Shown in pieces: positions 1-13,100 of a stretch of DNA of 64,000 nt (the first letter of the stretch is position 1; each line of letters opens with the position of its first letter). The notes under the pieces are model-generated. The model was not told where the DNA came from and made no database searches. It worked only from the letters and a program-made list of their open reading frames with translations. Source of the DNA: Haliclystus octoradiatus. Its lineage: Eukaryota > Cnidaria > Staurozoa > Stauromedusae > Haliclystidae. Location: assembly GCA_916610825.1 (NCBI GenBank), contig OU744453.1:10807826-10871825 (forward strand), read 5' to 3'. A program made the translations under genes and the position numbers.

Positions 1-59
1 TTTTCCACAAGTCATTGCTTACTCAACTTTTTAAACAATATTTTTTCTTCAAAGCGTTA

Positions 60-1170
60 AATTATCAATGTGCAATATTTCTCGACATCAAAAAAGCTAT
101 TGATACAGTCTTTCATGAAAAGCTGAATCATTATGGGTCATTACCTGTCTAATAGGAGACAAGCAGTTTTATTTGATGGAGCTTTGTATAGTTCTTGTGA
201 AATAAAGCTGTGAGTACCGCAAGGTAGTATTCTCGGCCCTCTATTATTTCTGATTTTCACAAATGATTTACCCATCAACAAAATTCCAAGTAACCCTTTT
301 TGCTGATTACACAACTTTACAATGGTCCTCAAGTAACAAGAAAAACATTGAGAATGAAATAAACAATGAATTAAAATCTGGCGCATTGGTTTTACGAAAA
401 TCATTTGACTCTACACCCAGGCAAATCTAAATATATGCTTTTCAACCATGCCAGACTTTCATCTATATCTTTATCACTTGATGGTCATGCTCTGGAACAT
501 TGCGGTTCTCTACAAAAGAATCATTTCATTAAATTTGTAGGTGTACTGATCGATGATGATCTCAGTTGGAAAGCCCATGCCAATTTTGTTACTTCCAAAT
601 TACGCAAAACAATTTTCACCTTAATTCGTCTGAAATATTTCTTAACTTTGAAGCATAAACTAATAATTTACAATTCTTTATGCAAACCTCACTTTGAGTA
701 TTGTATTGAGATCTGGGGTCACGCCAATGTTTCACGGTTATAGTTGTTGAAGAAAAAGTGTGTGAGGATTATAATGAACGCAAAGTATCTACCCATGCCG
801 AGCCGCTGATGAAATATTTAGGTATCTTGAAATTCTAGGTAAAAGATTTATACAATTTAAAGGTGGTTTCAATTATGCATAGATTGTTAATTGCCAATGA
901 TTCTGTCCCATCTTTTTTACTATCAATGTTCAATTTTTTTGAATCCAGATTCAGAAAGTTGAATGTTTTTGAAATGCCTTTTGTAACTAAAATAATTCTA
1001 CAATCCTTATCAAACTATAGATTTCCAACACTTTGGAATGGTTTCACTTATCCCTTTCCTGAAAATATAGATTCACCGTCTAATACTTTCATTAACTATA
1101 TTCGAAAGAACATTATAAATTCCTACTATTCTGTATGCACTTACAAAGACTGTTACATATGTTGCTAAAT
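60..1170 (+). pseudogene. LINE (CR1/Jockey-like) reverse transcriptase relic
   Basis: Degraded non-LTR retrotransposon ORF2. Successive frames carry RT motifs: a block with AIFLDIKKAIDTV near 80-115, then VPQGSILGPLLFLIF near 208-255 (the highly conserved VPQGSxLGPLLF motif), then LHPGKSKYMLFN at 408-443 and FVGVLIDDDLSWKAH at 535-580. The part after 863 encodes the variable C-terminal tail and ends near 1168. Frameshifts and stops separate the blocks, and the YADD region near 295-320 is corrupted. The element is cut by the left window edge, so the endonuclease domain is not visible. The 3' tail runs to about 1320 and abuts the copia relic. The clade (CR1, Rex1 or Jockey) is a guess from motif style. 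That it is a LINE RT is secure. Confidence 0.85.
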
Positions 1171-1533
1171 TGTATTATTTTTATTGTATGCTAACTTCCT
1201 AATTACAATTAATTTTGAATTCTCTATTAATTTAAATTTACCATTTTTGTTCCGGATTTAGTATTGCCCGGGGTATTGCCCTGCTGTCTGCCTTTGACAT
1301 CAAAGAATAATACATTTCGCGTGGGATAACAACATGTCTTCTAAAGTAAGAGGACATGTCTATGACAGAATATTAGCTAGAGCGGAAAGAATTTCAAGAA
1401 GTCCTCCCTTGTAACTGACAGGAAGCTTGCGTTTGTTTTCAGAGCTTGCTTAGGTCTAGCGAGCCTCCTCATCACATTTCGATGCTTGGATAACAACTTT
1501 TGCTTCAGACCAGGTTTTATCGTAAACACTAAT

Positions 1534-1711
1534 TGTTAGAAACTCTATTTAGACATGAATCAGAGACATCAACCACACAGTGAGATAGGGTTAACGCAAT
1601 CAGTAAATATAACTATACTCGTTCAACTACAAACACGTGACTTAATCTAAAATGCATAATTCCTGCACTAATTATCTTGCATCTATAATGTAAACACTAA
1701 TTATTCCAATA
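1534..1711 (-). repeat. Probable 3' LTR of the copia relic
   Basis: On the minus strand, just beyond the RNase H end of the copia pol, the sequence reads GAGTGGGAGTATTGGAATAA. This resembles the usual copia polypurine tract and LTR start (GGGAG then TGTTGGAA), with TG mutated to TA. A plausible LTR end, CTAACA, lies near 1534. The 12-base string TAAACACTAATT occurs at both ends of the interval. No second LTR was found in the window, so the boundary is approximate. Confidence 0.4.
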
Positions 1712-1784
1712 CTCCCACTCATGAGTTATTTTGTTCGTCAACTCGTGATACAATTAAAATGTTCAGCATTCAATTACTGATCAA

Positions 1785-4600
1785 TCAGTAATGCACATCG
1801 ATTGTCGTGATTTTTGAAACTGTTTCTTTCCTTTGGTAGAGCTTTTGTGAGACCGTCGGTAACCATCTCCTTTGTCGGACAATATACCAGCTTGATTTCT
1901 TGTTGGCCACCTTCTCTCTTACGAAATGATGCTTCACATCGACGTGCTTGTTTCGCCCGTGATGTTTAGAATCTTTTGCCGAGGGAATTGCGCCGTTGTT
2001 GTACTCGTATATGACTGTAGCCTCTTTTTGCTTCAAGTTTAGATACCGTAACAATGCTCTAAACCACGCCACTTCTCGTGTTACCTCACTGATCGCCACG
2101 TATTCCGCTCCGGTGGTTGATAGTGTCACTTCGCCTGCTTTTTGCTGAGCCAACACACATGTCCTCCGCATAACATTAGAATTAATCCAGTGCGGGATTT
2201 CCTGTTTGACTCGTCTCCTGCCCAATCTGCGTCAAAGTATGCCCTCAGATTTACACTCCTGAAACCACCTCCATCTCCTGAAACTTGATGCCGTAGTCAA
2301 TTGTCCCTTTGGTGTACCTCAGTAGTCGCTTCAGTGCACTCCAGTGCTGAGTACCAGGGTTCGAACTATATTGACTTGTCTGACTGAGCGTGCTTGCCAA
2401 ATCTGGTCTGGTTCGGCACACAACATAGTTGATACTACCAACGATGGCTTGGTATCGTTGCTTTTCCTTTGATTATTCTTGGTCGTTCTTCGTTAGATTC
2501 TACCTGAGTTCTTGCGGAGCTCCAATTGGATTGCATTCACTCATTACACAATTTTTCAGGTATTTCTTCTGATTCAGAAACAGCAATCTTTGTCTTCGAT
2601 CTCTCTCTACTGACAGTCCCAGTATGTAGCTTGCCTCTCCAAGGTCTTTCATTTCAAAATTCCTTTTCAGCCATTCCTTCTCTGCTTTGATGATGTCAAT
2701 GTCCTTTGAAACGAGCAAGATGTCATCAAGGTATAGGACAATGATGAGAAATGAATCTCCCACTCTTTTGGTGTAAATGCAGTTATCTACTTTGCCTTGC
2801 TTGTAGCCTGCATCTTTGAAGAATGTGTCCATAGTTGAAAACCAACATCGTGAAGCTTGCTTCAAGCCATACATGCTCCGTTTCAGTTTGCATACTAGTT
2901 GCTCTTTCCCTGGATCTGCATAACCCTCTGGTTGTTCCAAGTAAATCTCATCTGACACTTCTCCGTTTAGAAATGCTGTTTGCACATCCATTTGATGTAT
3001 TTCCAAATCAAGCTGGTTGGCAATGGCCAATATTGATCTGATTGAATTGAATTTCGCTACTGGAGCAAAAGTTTCTTCAAAATCGACCCCTTCAGTTTGA
3101 CCATAACCTTTTGCCACCAGTCGTGCCTTGTATCTTTCCATGTTGACTGCAGCATTTCTTTTTGTCCCAAATACCCACTTGGAATCAATCGTTTTTTCTA
3201 GGAGGTAGCTCAAACAATTCCCACGTCTCATTTTTCTGAAGCGATTTAAATTCCATTCCTTCTTCTTGTCTGAATTCATGGCTTCTTTGATCGATTCGGG
3301 CTCTGAATGGTCAACCATGCTCGTGCTGAGTACATGATTGTTTTTCCACCATTCACCAGTAATGGTTGGACCATAACGGTCCGGCGCAACTATTGATCTT
3401 TTCAACTGTCTTTGACTGTCTTGATCAGTTGCTGGATCATCGGCTTTTTTGATGTTTTCTGCAGGCTGGATCATGGTCGACAGCATCTTCACTTGACTCG
3501 TCTGGGGTATTCGGTAAATTAATTTCTTCACTCCTACTCTCTTGAAACTGATGTTGTTTTGCGTCACTGTCCCGATTTCCAAACTTTTGCTCGTCAAATT
3601 GAACATCTCTCGACGCATAAAGCTTCTTGCTCTTTAACCCACAAACGATAACCCTTCTTTTGCACGCTGTAGTCAATGAATATACACTTAGACTTCGATA
3701 TACTTTGAGTCCAATTTTCGTCTTTTCTGCTTTTGGTATGTCCATAAAGGCATCATCCAAATGTTCTCAGCTTCTTGATATTTGGCTTTGTACCTGTAAA
3801 CAGCGTATACGGCACTGCCCCTTGAACGGCTTTTGTTGGCGATCTATTCCGAAGAATCGCTGCAGTCACAACAGCTTCTCCCCAAAGTGAGTATGGGAGT
3901 TTCGCAGCATGAATTGCAGCCCTTGCAGACTCAACTATAGTCCTGTTTGCCCTCTCCGCAACTCCATTCTGCTCTGGTGTGTGATCGTTGCTTCGTTGCC
4001 TTTGAATACCATTCATCTTCCACAACGCTTCGAATTCTTTGACCGTATATTCCTTGCCATTGTCAGTTCTAACTGTCTTGATATGTCTTCCTGTGAGATT
4101 CTCAAGCATGGCGCTTAGCTTTTCTCTCTCATCAAATAAACTGACACATGCCTTGATTTGTCATCGATGAATGTGATGAAGTATCGGTGATTGCCATGAG
4201 AACGGGTTTGCATGGGACCACAGATGTCACTATGAATAATCTCTCCAATCTAGTTTGTTCTTTTGGCCTGATTCTTTGGAAATGGCTTCCTGGCTTCTTT
4301 CCCCATTGTGCATCCTTCGCAAACATCTTGTGTTGCTCCTCTCGCCATCTCCATTCCATCTACGAGATTCTTTTCAAGTACATAACATTTTCAAACTTTC
4401 TTTGTTCAAATGTCCCAAACGCCTGTGCCATCGGTCCAAACTTGCCACCTTTGATACAGCATTGCACTCTTCATTGTCCTCGCATTTCTGTACTTCTGTA
4501 TTTCTGCACTCATCGGTAAGATTCTTGCTCGAAGACGATGCTTTTCTGGCGGTGTCGATTTGATGTCGAGAAATACGTAGGAATGTGGATCCTTGACAGC
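1785..4600 (-). pseudogene. Ty1/copia retrotransposon pol relic
   Basis: Read on the minus strand, the order is integrase, reverse transcriptase, RNase H, which is the copia order. The integrase core lies at about 4109-3753 (TVRTDNGKEY, then HTPEQNGVAERANRT holding the catalytic E). A GAG-pre-integrase/zinc part (CEGCTMGKEARK) lies near 4290-4340. The C-terminal integrase part lies at 3760-3437. RT lies at 3618-2500 with WVFGTKRN, GYGQTEGVDFEETFAPVA, MDVQTAFLNGE and the YLDDILL catalytic box. RNase H lies at 2225-1785 (TTGAEYVAISE, then KHVDVKHHFVRE). At least four frame breaks split the pol. Gag and protease are not visible, and a Polinton relic starts directly upstream. It is inactive. Confidence 0.9.
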
Positions 4601-4649
4601 ATTTTGGTAGGCTTGTCGGAGGAATCTGATATTGTGTTAGTTACTTTGT

Positions 4650-5111
4650 TTAGCTAAGTGAGTGAACCGCGAGGCGTCGCGTGGATTCTTGAAAATTGTC
4701 ATGAAGCCTGAGTTGCGTGAAGTCAGTCGCTGATTCCTTGTGAAAGAGATCTTGTGTCAGCATCGCTACACTCATAATGTCGTGACGACCTTTGACGAAC
4801 AGCTCCGCAATTTTTCCGTCTTTACACTTGTCCATCATATCGTCTAGGACAACCACGGAGTTAGTGTTGAGGTCTACCATAGTGCTCAAATCGTTGGGGA
4901 GGCCTTCTATATACTTGACCCTCAACTTCAGCTGCATTAACTCATTGTATAGTTTAGGTTAATGTTTGCTGTAACACCAGATAACTTGTTCGATTTCTGG
5001 TGTGATCATCTCCCTCCTATATTTCAAAAGCCGTTTCATAAACTCAGTTTTACCTGAACCTCTCCTCCCAGAGATCAATAATCTAAACGGGTGATGCAAT
5101 CTTGTGTCCAT
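4650..5111 (-). pseudogene. Polinton/adintovirus-type packaging ATPase (A32/FtsK-like), broken
   Basis: In Polintons/Mavericks and adintoviruses this P-loop ATPase packages DNA into capsids. From the ATG at 5111 the frame shows a Walker A motif, GRRGSGKT, at about residues 15-22. A stop codon (TAA) interrupts it at 4959-4961. The same frame then continues with EGLP and a Walker B motif, VVVLDDMMD, followed by the sensor-like GRHDIMSVAMLTQ. Near 4700 the family's FKNPRD block is present but in a neighbouring frame, so there is a second lesion (frameshift). About 154 codons remain, against a family length that I recall as a little over 200. It sits head to head with the polymerase fragment at 5299. 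It is an old, non-functional copy. Confidence 0.8.
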
Positions 5112-5298
5112 GGTCTACTGCATTCAAACATAATCTGACTTGTTTACCCTGTTGCATCACATAAGTACGAGGTTTATCTATTGGGATGCAAAGTAACTAC
5201 TACTGATTGATAATGACTTTCTATTGGTGATCTAAAAAAAATATGTAATATACAGAAAAACATTACTGAAATTAATAGATGTTATTTCTTTTTTCAGT

Positions 5299-5515
5299 AA
5301 TTTGTATGGCTGGGCAATATCTGAACCTCTTCCGACTGGTCAATTCCGTTGGCTTTCTCAAAAGCAAATTTCGAAGTTGGACCTTGGCACGATTGCAGAC
5401 GATAGCGACCGACATTAGCTACGTCGTAGAGTGTGATTTGGAATACCCACCAGCTCAGTCTGGAATAGATTTGTACGGACAAAATGCTCTTCTGAAACCA
5501 ATTAAACACAATGGT
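5299..5515 (+). pseudogene. Polinton-type protein-primed DNA polymerase B fragment
   Basis: Frame at 5299-5415: begins NLYGWAISEPLPTG and continues FRWL. This matches the conserved block around the (D)xNNLYGWAMSQxLPTGxF motif of Polinton/Maverick family B polymerases. A frameshift follows, and another frame (about 5416-5515) reads YVVECDLEYP, matching the family's GYxxEVDLEYP block downstream. Only about 70 codons survive. The exonuclease and catalytic palm motifs are gone. Its strand is opposite to the neighbouring ATPase, as happens in some Polintons. The short TTTTTTCAG before 5298 looks like a splice acceptor but is probably chance. Confidence 0.75.
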
Positions 5516-5608
5516 ATATCACGTTTTTTTAATACTATTCTAATACAATCTATATATTTTTTCAAATACTGAAAAATACATTCAACCATTTATGTTCTCA
5601 CATCTATT

Positions 5609-6352
5609 TCAGTCTTTTGAATATTCTTTCCCTGTTTCTTCTTCTTCATCCTGGGTCTCTTCTGATCTCAACATGCTCCTCTTAACAGTGTCGACCCATG
5701 CAGGATCGAGAAGTAAATCCACCCTGTGTAAGTAGAGTTGTTTGGAGTTTATTGCTATGGCTTCCTTCTTGTATAGAAACGAGAACATTTTTTGCAATGG
5801 ATAGTTCTTCATCAACACGATTGATCAAGTTGTCAAATGTTGTGTCAATCTGTGCTTCAACGTCATGCAGCCATTAAGCATAAATCATGATCCTTCTGTG
5901 ATGGGAAGTTGTTTTGACATCCAAAGCACAACTCCTTCATAACATTTGGAAACATTTTCCTCATCATCTCTGAGTAGACAGTTTCCATTTCAAATCGATG
6001 CCTTGATTGCCATGATGTAAATCCTAGCTCATCCACAGTCAGATGCGTGACGGGAAAAGTCTCCTCTTTGTCATTGTCTATCTCCATTTTGATATTCAAG
6101 TCACCAGCCCTGTCTACTTCAACTTTCTGCATGTTTGTTGTACGTTTGGAACGACCTCTTGATAGAGATTAATGCTCGGATGATGTCAGGAATCTTTGAT
6201 GTATGCAAAAGGATTGATACCAATTCAACACCATCGTTAGTAATTTGCTGGATCAAGGCATGCAATCCTCTATTTCTATTCTGTTCATCTATATGACCGG
6301 TTATATCCACATGGGTGTAAACAGATTTTGAATTTTTCCAAGATTTGAGCAT
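5609..6352 (-). pseudogene. Unknown protein with zinc-ribbon-like motif, probably part of the Polinton relic
   Basis: Three overlapping minus-strand frames, 6352-6119, 6132-5863 and 5818-5609, appear to be one decayed gene. The first is hydrophobic/helical (HALIQQITNDGVELVSILL). The second has an acidic stretch (MEIDNDKEET), then a cysteine/histidine cluster with CFGCQNNFPSQKDHDLC, that is CX2C, PSQ, H, C. The third ends acidic (EETQDEEEETGKEYSKD). I do not recognise a named family, though the CxxC...PSQ..H..C arrangement feels like one seen in uncharacterised proteins near such elements. Position beside two Polinton genes suggests it was cargo or a structural or accessory gene of that element. 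This is inference. Confidence 0.45.
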
Positions 6353-6601
6353 TTTCTTAAAAAGCCGCTTATCCCTCTTTCTTCTAAGTGTATCGCTTGC
6401 TCTCTCTTGACTTGCATGAATCTATTCTGGAGCAGCTGATGCCATGGTCTTTACTCGACTCAAATCTACTGCAACCGTGCTTGAATTATACACAAATCAA
6501 GCCTACATTCTGTTGAGATGGAATAATACCTAAAGCACTCTGTGGAGACATCAGCATTTTTACAGTAGACATCTTCATTATCTTTATCATCTTATGAAAA
6601 C
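6353..6601. other. No recognisable feature
   Basis: About 250 bases between the unknown minus-strand relic and the minisatellite. Read in both directions, I see no conserved coding motif and no clean terminal repeat that would mark the end of the Polinton relic. Confidence 0.5.
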
Positions 6602-6818
6602 TTATCATCTTGATGTCATACCCATATTCTTGATGCCATTCTTAAGTTCAAACCTTGGTATTTAACATTTCGATGACATAACCTGATTTTTGATGCTATT
6701 TTTAAATTTAAACCTTGATATTTATCATTTAGGTGTCAACCTAGATTATTGATGCTATTTTTATCCCGATATTCATTCATTTTGTGTCATACCCACATTA
6801 TTGGTGTTATTTTTACCT
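6602..6818. repeat. Degenerate minisatellite, about 4 units of 44-61 bp
   Basis: Four head-to-tail units share TNATCATTTNGATGTCATACC, then TTNTTGATGCTATTTTTAA, then AAACCTTGATATT. Unit lengths shrink from about 61 to about 44 bp because of internal deletions. It ends about 300 bp from the stop codon of the inositol dehydrogenase-like gene. Confidence 0.7.
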
Positions 6819-7111
6819 CAGGGATCACATGAGCCCATTGTTCTCTTCCATACCCACCTGGCCTGATGCAATTTTAAGCGACCACGCCCAGAGCTCACGC
6901 TGTGAAAACTGGGGTGGTACGCCCAAATTTCTACTACTTACGGGACTAATGACTATACTACTACACAGATTGTAGATTTGCGGGAATAGATCATTGAATA
7001 GATCAAGTACATTATGCCAGCTAGTAAACTGTACAAAGGAAATCAATAAATTTGAATAACTATATATCTGGTAATAATACATCATGATTCAGGTCTTATA
7101 GTCATAGCGTT
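6819..7111. other. 3' flank of the oxidoreductase gene
   Basis: Unannotated flank downstream of the minus-strand gene ending at 7112. Open frames here on both strands are short and unlike any protein I know. I see no AATAAA on the minus strand close to the stop. Confidence 0.4.
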
Positions 7112-10100
7112 TTAACGGATAATAACAGGTAAGCCCGTTTTAAGAGATTCTTCGCATGCGTCAATAACTTTATCAGCCATCAAAGTACTGTTTTTAGTAA
7201 CGATCAAAGGTGTGCCATTGCGAATGACATCAATAAAATGTTCTAATTCGTTAACGTATGCACCAGCAAAACGCGTAGGGAAAGAATGTAGCCATCTTTC
7301 ACCAGTAATGCCATTGGCATTTGATCGCAACATAGCATTCACTGGTATGTTATTACTTTGTAGCATCCCAGAACTACCTACGACTTCAACCCGTTGGTCA
7401 TAGCCATATGATGAATTACGAGAAATATCTACAAGTGCTAATTTCCCATTGGTTGATTTTAAACTAATTGTAGCTGTATCAATATCGCCAACACTGCCAG
7501 CGTAATTGGGTATAAATCCATTACCTTGTGCGTAGACTGAGGCCACAGAATCATCATCACCCCACATCCACAATACCATATCAACATCATGAATGGCACA
7601 ATCACGTAGCATACCTCCAGACACCTTAATGTAGCTTAAAGGTGGTAACGGAGAATCTCTGCTACACGTCTTCACCATTTCAATAGCACCAATATCACCG
7701 GCTCGGACGGCATCGTACACTGCCCTATGTGTAGCATCAAATCGACGGTTGAAAGCGCATAGTAGTGGTAAGCCAGCCTTTTCGGCTTCTTCGTAACAAT
7801 TAACTGTGGAATTAAAGAAATGATATCACGTTTATAATAAATAATCTTATGTTTTATTAATAACAATCATCTTCAATAATAATAATATATGATGAAAGAG
7901 TAAAAAAAAAAACATTATTTACTGTTACTCAAGTTTCCCGCATTTCACTGCGATCTTCAGACAGATTTTTGTAGTCATTTCCTATATGCGGTACCTCATT
8001 GGGGTACTGCACTGCATATACTGATTCTATAGCTTTACTTATTATGATTTCTGTATAGCCATTAAATGTGCCATTTTAGGATCACGCTGAGAATCCCGCA
8101 ATTTGGGGGTAACAGAGGATGGGTCTTCCCAAAAAGATTTTTCATTGAATCAAAATTCGAGATGTCCATCAGTTGGGCCAATTTGTAGAGGCTAAACAGA
8201 TACCAGGAACAACACATTCCTTTTTGCTCATATATATGTGAATTGATATTAGTCGATGCTACGTATAGTTAATGCTGCTTTTCTTGCAACGTGGTTTTGT
8301 ATAAAGGTGTAGTCACAAAATTGAGAAATAGGTACATTTATAGATACCACACTATATAAAAAGTAAAATCTATGCAATATATATCATACATGCCATATTG
8401 CTAATTGCTATCTTTCATGCTAACTGACTGTAACTGAAATACGAAAATGATATCTGATATGCTTAAAAATCAGTCAAGGAATCATTTTCTGTTGGCTAAT
8501 TTGAACATTGTTTGATTGACATAAATGATTTTCCATCTGAATATTTAGCTACTGTACCATGATCCTCCTTTGGTTTAACCATATTAACCATATTTTGTTT
8601 ATTGCGTATGCATAGACCTAATCTTGATGAAAAACATTAAAAATAAAATTTGTCAATTTCATTCAACAATGCTGATGTTTATTCATTCGTATGCACGCAA
8701 AACAAGCTTATAGCTCATGCGGTTGTAGATATCATATGTAATTTACGTAGTAAAATAAAAATAAAATAACACACACATTCACATACCAACTGCTTCATAT
8801 GTACTTGCTAATGGTTTCTCACATAAAACCGCTTTGCCTGCATGAAGACAATTCAAAATCAATGTTTCATGAGTACTGGTCACAGTAGCAATAATCACGG
8901 CCTTCACTTCATTGTCACCTATAAAGAAACAAATTGGTAGGAAAGTCAATATTTTCTGATTTGCAGGCAAAAACATAATTTGCAATTAGATTTCAGGAAG
9001 GCAAAACCCTTTGCTAGACACTGCAGTAGCCAGTAGCTACACAAGGGATAGTTCACAATGAGTGAAAAACCAATAACACAACAAAAACGAGTACTGTGAA
9101 TTGTGAAACCTATATATAACATGTAACTATGAGACGTAAATACATTGACCACTATATATTGGGTTAATTAAATAGAAACACTATTTGGAAAATTGATGAG
9201 AGTGACCACTATAGACAGGTGGTCGATGTATAGAGGTGACCACTATAACAGGTTTGATTGTACCATAACAAAACAAATGTAGACTGTTAGGTCACCAATG
9301 CACACCCAAAAGTAGACCACTCCCCATGCAGCACAAGCATGTTATGCTCCTTATTGTTTTTTAGAGAATTACTGTACAGTAGTGCCTTATTGCTCAGTTA
9401 AACCAGAGCCATCGGTATACATATGTATATCAATGGCTCTGAGTTCAACTCATTGCCAGTTGATAAATTGTATTTGCCTGGCATAGGTACTTCTTTGGTG
9501 AGGGTTCTCTGATTTTAAGGTCATACTACTTGATAATGTTGTTCCTGAGCACATGTCACACTAAACAACAGTGGAAATAGAACAATACCAAAGTAGCATA
9601 GCGACATATCTGAGGAGGGGGGCGAGGTTTAAGCTTGTTGCACCCATCAATCCCACCATGCTTGCACCTTTGCTGCTTCTCGTATTTCGAGGTATAGTAA
9701 ATGCAGGAATGAAACTTTTATATAATTTGCTTGCTGATGCTGCAGAGGTGTTATACTCATTACCAATCTCTATCGGTGCTAACTTCAATTGATGAATATA
9801 GCAAGGTACGGATAATCAAACTTTACATTTTTATCTAATCTCCATCCCTAGTAATGTTTATTTTCCACATTCCCAACCCAAAGCATTTACTATTTTCTTT
9901 ATTTTCTCAGCTCAACATTTACAGTGTAAGGCTGGGATTATATGGACGAACTGAGCTGAATTTGAATTACATACGGCACCGAATAGCATTAAGTTTGCAT
10001 TTTGAGTTATGAAGACAAACCAAATGTTGAAAATCTTGAAAAATTAGTCAAACCGTCACGCAACAGGACAAGAAGCAGTTTTCTTGGAATTTGAATTAAA

Positions 10101-13100
10101 CCGCATGATTTGAAACAGTAGTGCTTTGTTTGTTTATTATTTTGGAGCAAAATTTATCACCAACCATATGTAGCCTGGAAAGTAGGATAAAAACTACCGT
10201 ACAAATTTGACATTGTGTATATCTGTGTATAGTATATTAATCTCATAAATAGTTTAATCAAAGGCAAATCAATTGAGGCAGATTACAGTAATGTACATAG
10301 GTTTGTGAGAGTTTTGAACAAGAATGTTAATATTTAAACTGACTACTTCGCACTTATGAAAATTTTCCATGAACGATACATGTCCCAAATTTCATGAATT
10401 GTTTTTGAACATTATGATATACAATGATACATATTAGGTATTCTGAGTCCCTATCATTAATCTTGGATTATTTCCATGAACATCATTTAAACTATTCAAT
10501 GTTCATGAAAAGTTTATGAAAAACTAATGAGGTTTATGAAGTTCATAAACTCAGTAAATCTGTACACAGGAGTGAATAGGGATTCTTTTGACAGAGTATG
10601 ACATTTTTTGTCAAGATCTCAAGTCTGTTGGAGCTTTTGTTGTTGTTTGTCGCCATTATTGAAGATATCCTTTACCAGATATTTTATATGATCCTTTGTC
10701 TTTTTTAATAATTGTATTTTGGTAACTTTGTTTTTAAATCCATTAATTTCAGACACTTGGTTGTCAATAATGCTTAAGAGCGCTTGGTTGAAATAGTAAA
10801 TGAGAACAACTTATAGTTTGTGACGTTCACTGCAATATTTGATGGAGACAAACCAGGGACACCTACATACAGAAACAGAGTTAAGGGGAATTTGAGGTGG
10901 TATTTAAGGGACATTTAAGATATGAATAGCATGTGGGCCTATTATGTGCAAAGATCTAATAATCTAGTAGCTGAATCTCAAGGATTGATAGGCTGTCAAA
11001 TTCCAACAAGGGTGTAAATTTTACCTATCAAATACAATGTAGACAAATAATCAAAATGTTATTGCAAGATTGCTAGTCTAAATCCAATCTGATCTGATTT
11101 CTTAATTTTGTTGTTCATAACTTTCAAAACATGTTCCAATTCTCAAACGCAACTGCATCACTATCCCAGGACCCCGTTAATCTTCATAATTATTATTTTA
11201 GAGGTATTAGTTTAGTGATGATGCAATTGATCATTTGAATGTTTTGAAACCAAATATACAGCAGAACTATTTAATTTTTTTTTGCTTTGGATCGGATTAG
11301 ATTTATAATTTTTATACTGCATTCATTTGTAATGTAATCAATTTTCTGTAAATCCGATGTGGTTGTCAAAATACTGGGCTAGGCCGCTTGGGCTCTATCC
11401 AGCTTGCAGAAGAGGGAGCTTTTCGTATGATCTTCAGGGGAGATGAATAAAGAGAATCTAACATCATCGCTCTCAACGAAAAAGAGCCACTCCTCTAGAA
11501 ATAGAGGAGTGGTACGGGTGCCTGAGACTGGACATGAGGAGTAGTGGTTTTGTGATGTCAAAATGTCGCCATATGTTGCCTAGAAAAAAACGTTAACCAA
11601 AATTTTTTAACTTTTGTGATGTTGCAAGCACAAAATGTCGCAAACCAATCAAATAGCCAGTGATTTTGAGATGATTTGGAATGTCCAGAGTTGCGTCCCA
11701 GAAATAAGCTCCTTCAGAGTTTGTCAAATCTGTTGTTGTCCAAGGGGTTGTCCCAGGGAGTGAACATGAACAACATCATTGTACTTGAAAACATACACAG
11801 ATTTTATAAGGTTTTATTTGATTTGCTTTGAGATATTTGTAAAATATTAAAATTTTAATAATTAAAGGCAAGCACAGAAAATTTATTAGAAAATACATGT
11901 TCACTTACGTGTAGCCTAATAGGCTACTAGCAATTAGGTTGCCAAGGTTACTAGCCATTTTGTTTTGTTCAAATTTGGTACTAGGAAAATTCAAAAGAAT
12001 CTCATTTGTGTGGAGATTACAAAAGTTTTTCGATGTACTTAGTACAGTCTCGGGGGCAGCTCTGTCGAACTGAGTTTCTATATGAAGCCAAGCCTGAAGC
12101 CCTGATGGAGATCACTTTTCTTAATCATTCATTGGCGTAGGAGCTGGGAGGGGGGCAAACAAAAGTATGCATTGTTTGTGAGCCTAATCGCAAGCTTCCA
12201 GCTTATCATGTTCCAATCCAATGTAATATTCACAATTTTATGCAAAAATAATGGTTGCTATATCGCTTATAGCCTCATTCCATAACGGCCCTCAGCTCCT
12301 CGCTTCAGGGACGTTATGGAATGAGGCTATATCGCTTAATTATTTTGAAGATTCTACCCCGCTCGTTTTGCGATATAAAAAATCCAGAACTCAGCCACAC
12401 GCTTTACATACATCTGAAAATATTAAGACTGTTGTGACATGAGCAATTTTTGGGCAGATCAAAAAAAGTTTAGCAATGAAATTATTCAGTAATTTTGTAT
12501 TTCGGGTGATATATTGAGTTATATATGATACTGGAAAATATAAATAATCAGTAAACAATAATTTAAAATTTGCTGCTCGCTTCGCTTGCGACAATTCCTT
12601 TATCTCTCTTAATAAATTTCAAATCAGATCATAGTGATTAGTGAAACAAAACAATAAAATGCCAAAGTAGGCCTAACCAATTATGTTTATCTAGCATCAA
12701 ACTTTTTTTGGGCGCTTAATTTCTCTTCATGCTTGCTTCTATTATCAGCCAGTCTGACGTCTGTGTCACAGTTGATTGTAGCCAAACAATTTGAACCCTG
12801 TTACTTATTCAACCTAACAAGAAAACTTTCGCTATTAACTTTATTTTATACCCCTAGATAACTCTCATCAGCTAAAAAGACTTCTACAGAGCGGTTACTA
12901 TCAATTGGCTTATTATTCGCCATAAAATAGGCTCTTTCAAATTAAATACATAACCCAGTGCTGTTGACTTTTTAAGGTGCTTTAAATACACTACTGATAT
13001 ATGCAGCAAAACATGCTGCACAAAATGAGTCTGAGCAGTCTCACAAAATAAAAGCATCACCCTAAACCAGTCTACTATGAGACAGGTTAGACTAAAACAG

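Noticed and set aside
5290..5298. Splice acceptor before the polymerase fragment
   Set aside because: The downstream frame is broken within 40 codons, and Polinton polymerases are intronless as far as I know.
9561..9792. Block open on both strands (73-75 codons)
   Set aside because: No motif recognised and no splice context linking it to a gene, so kept only as part of the intron description.
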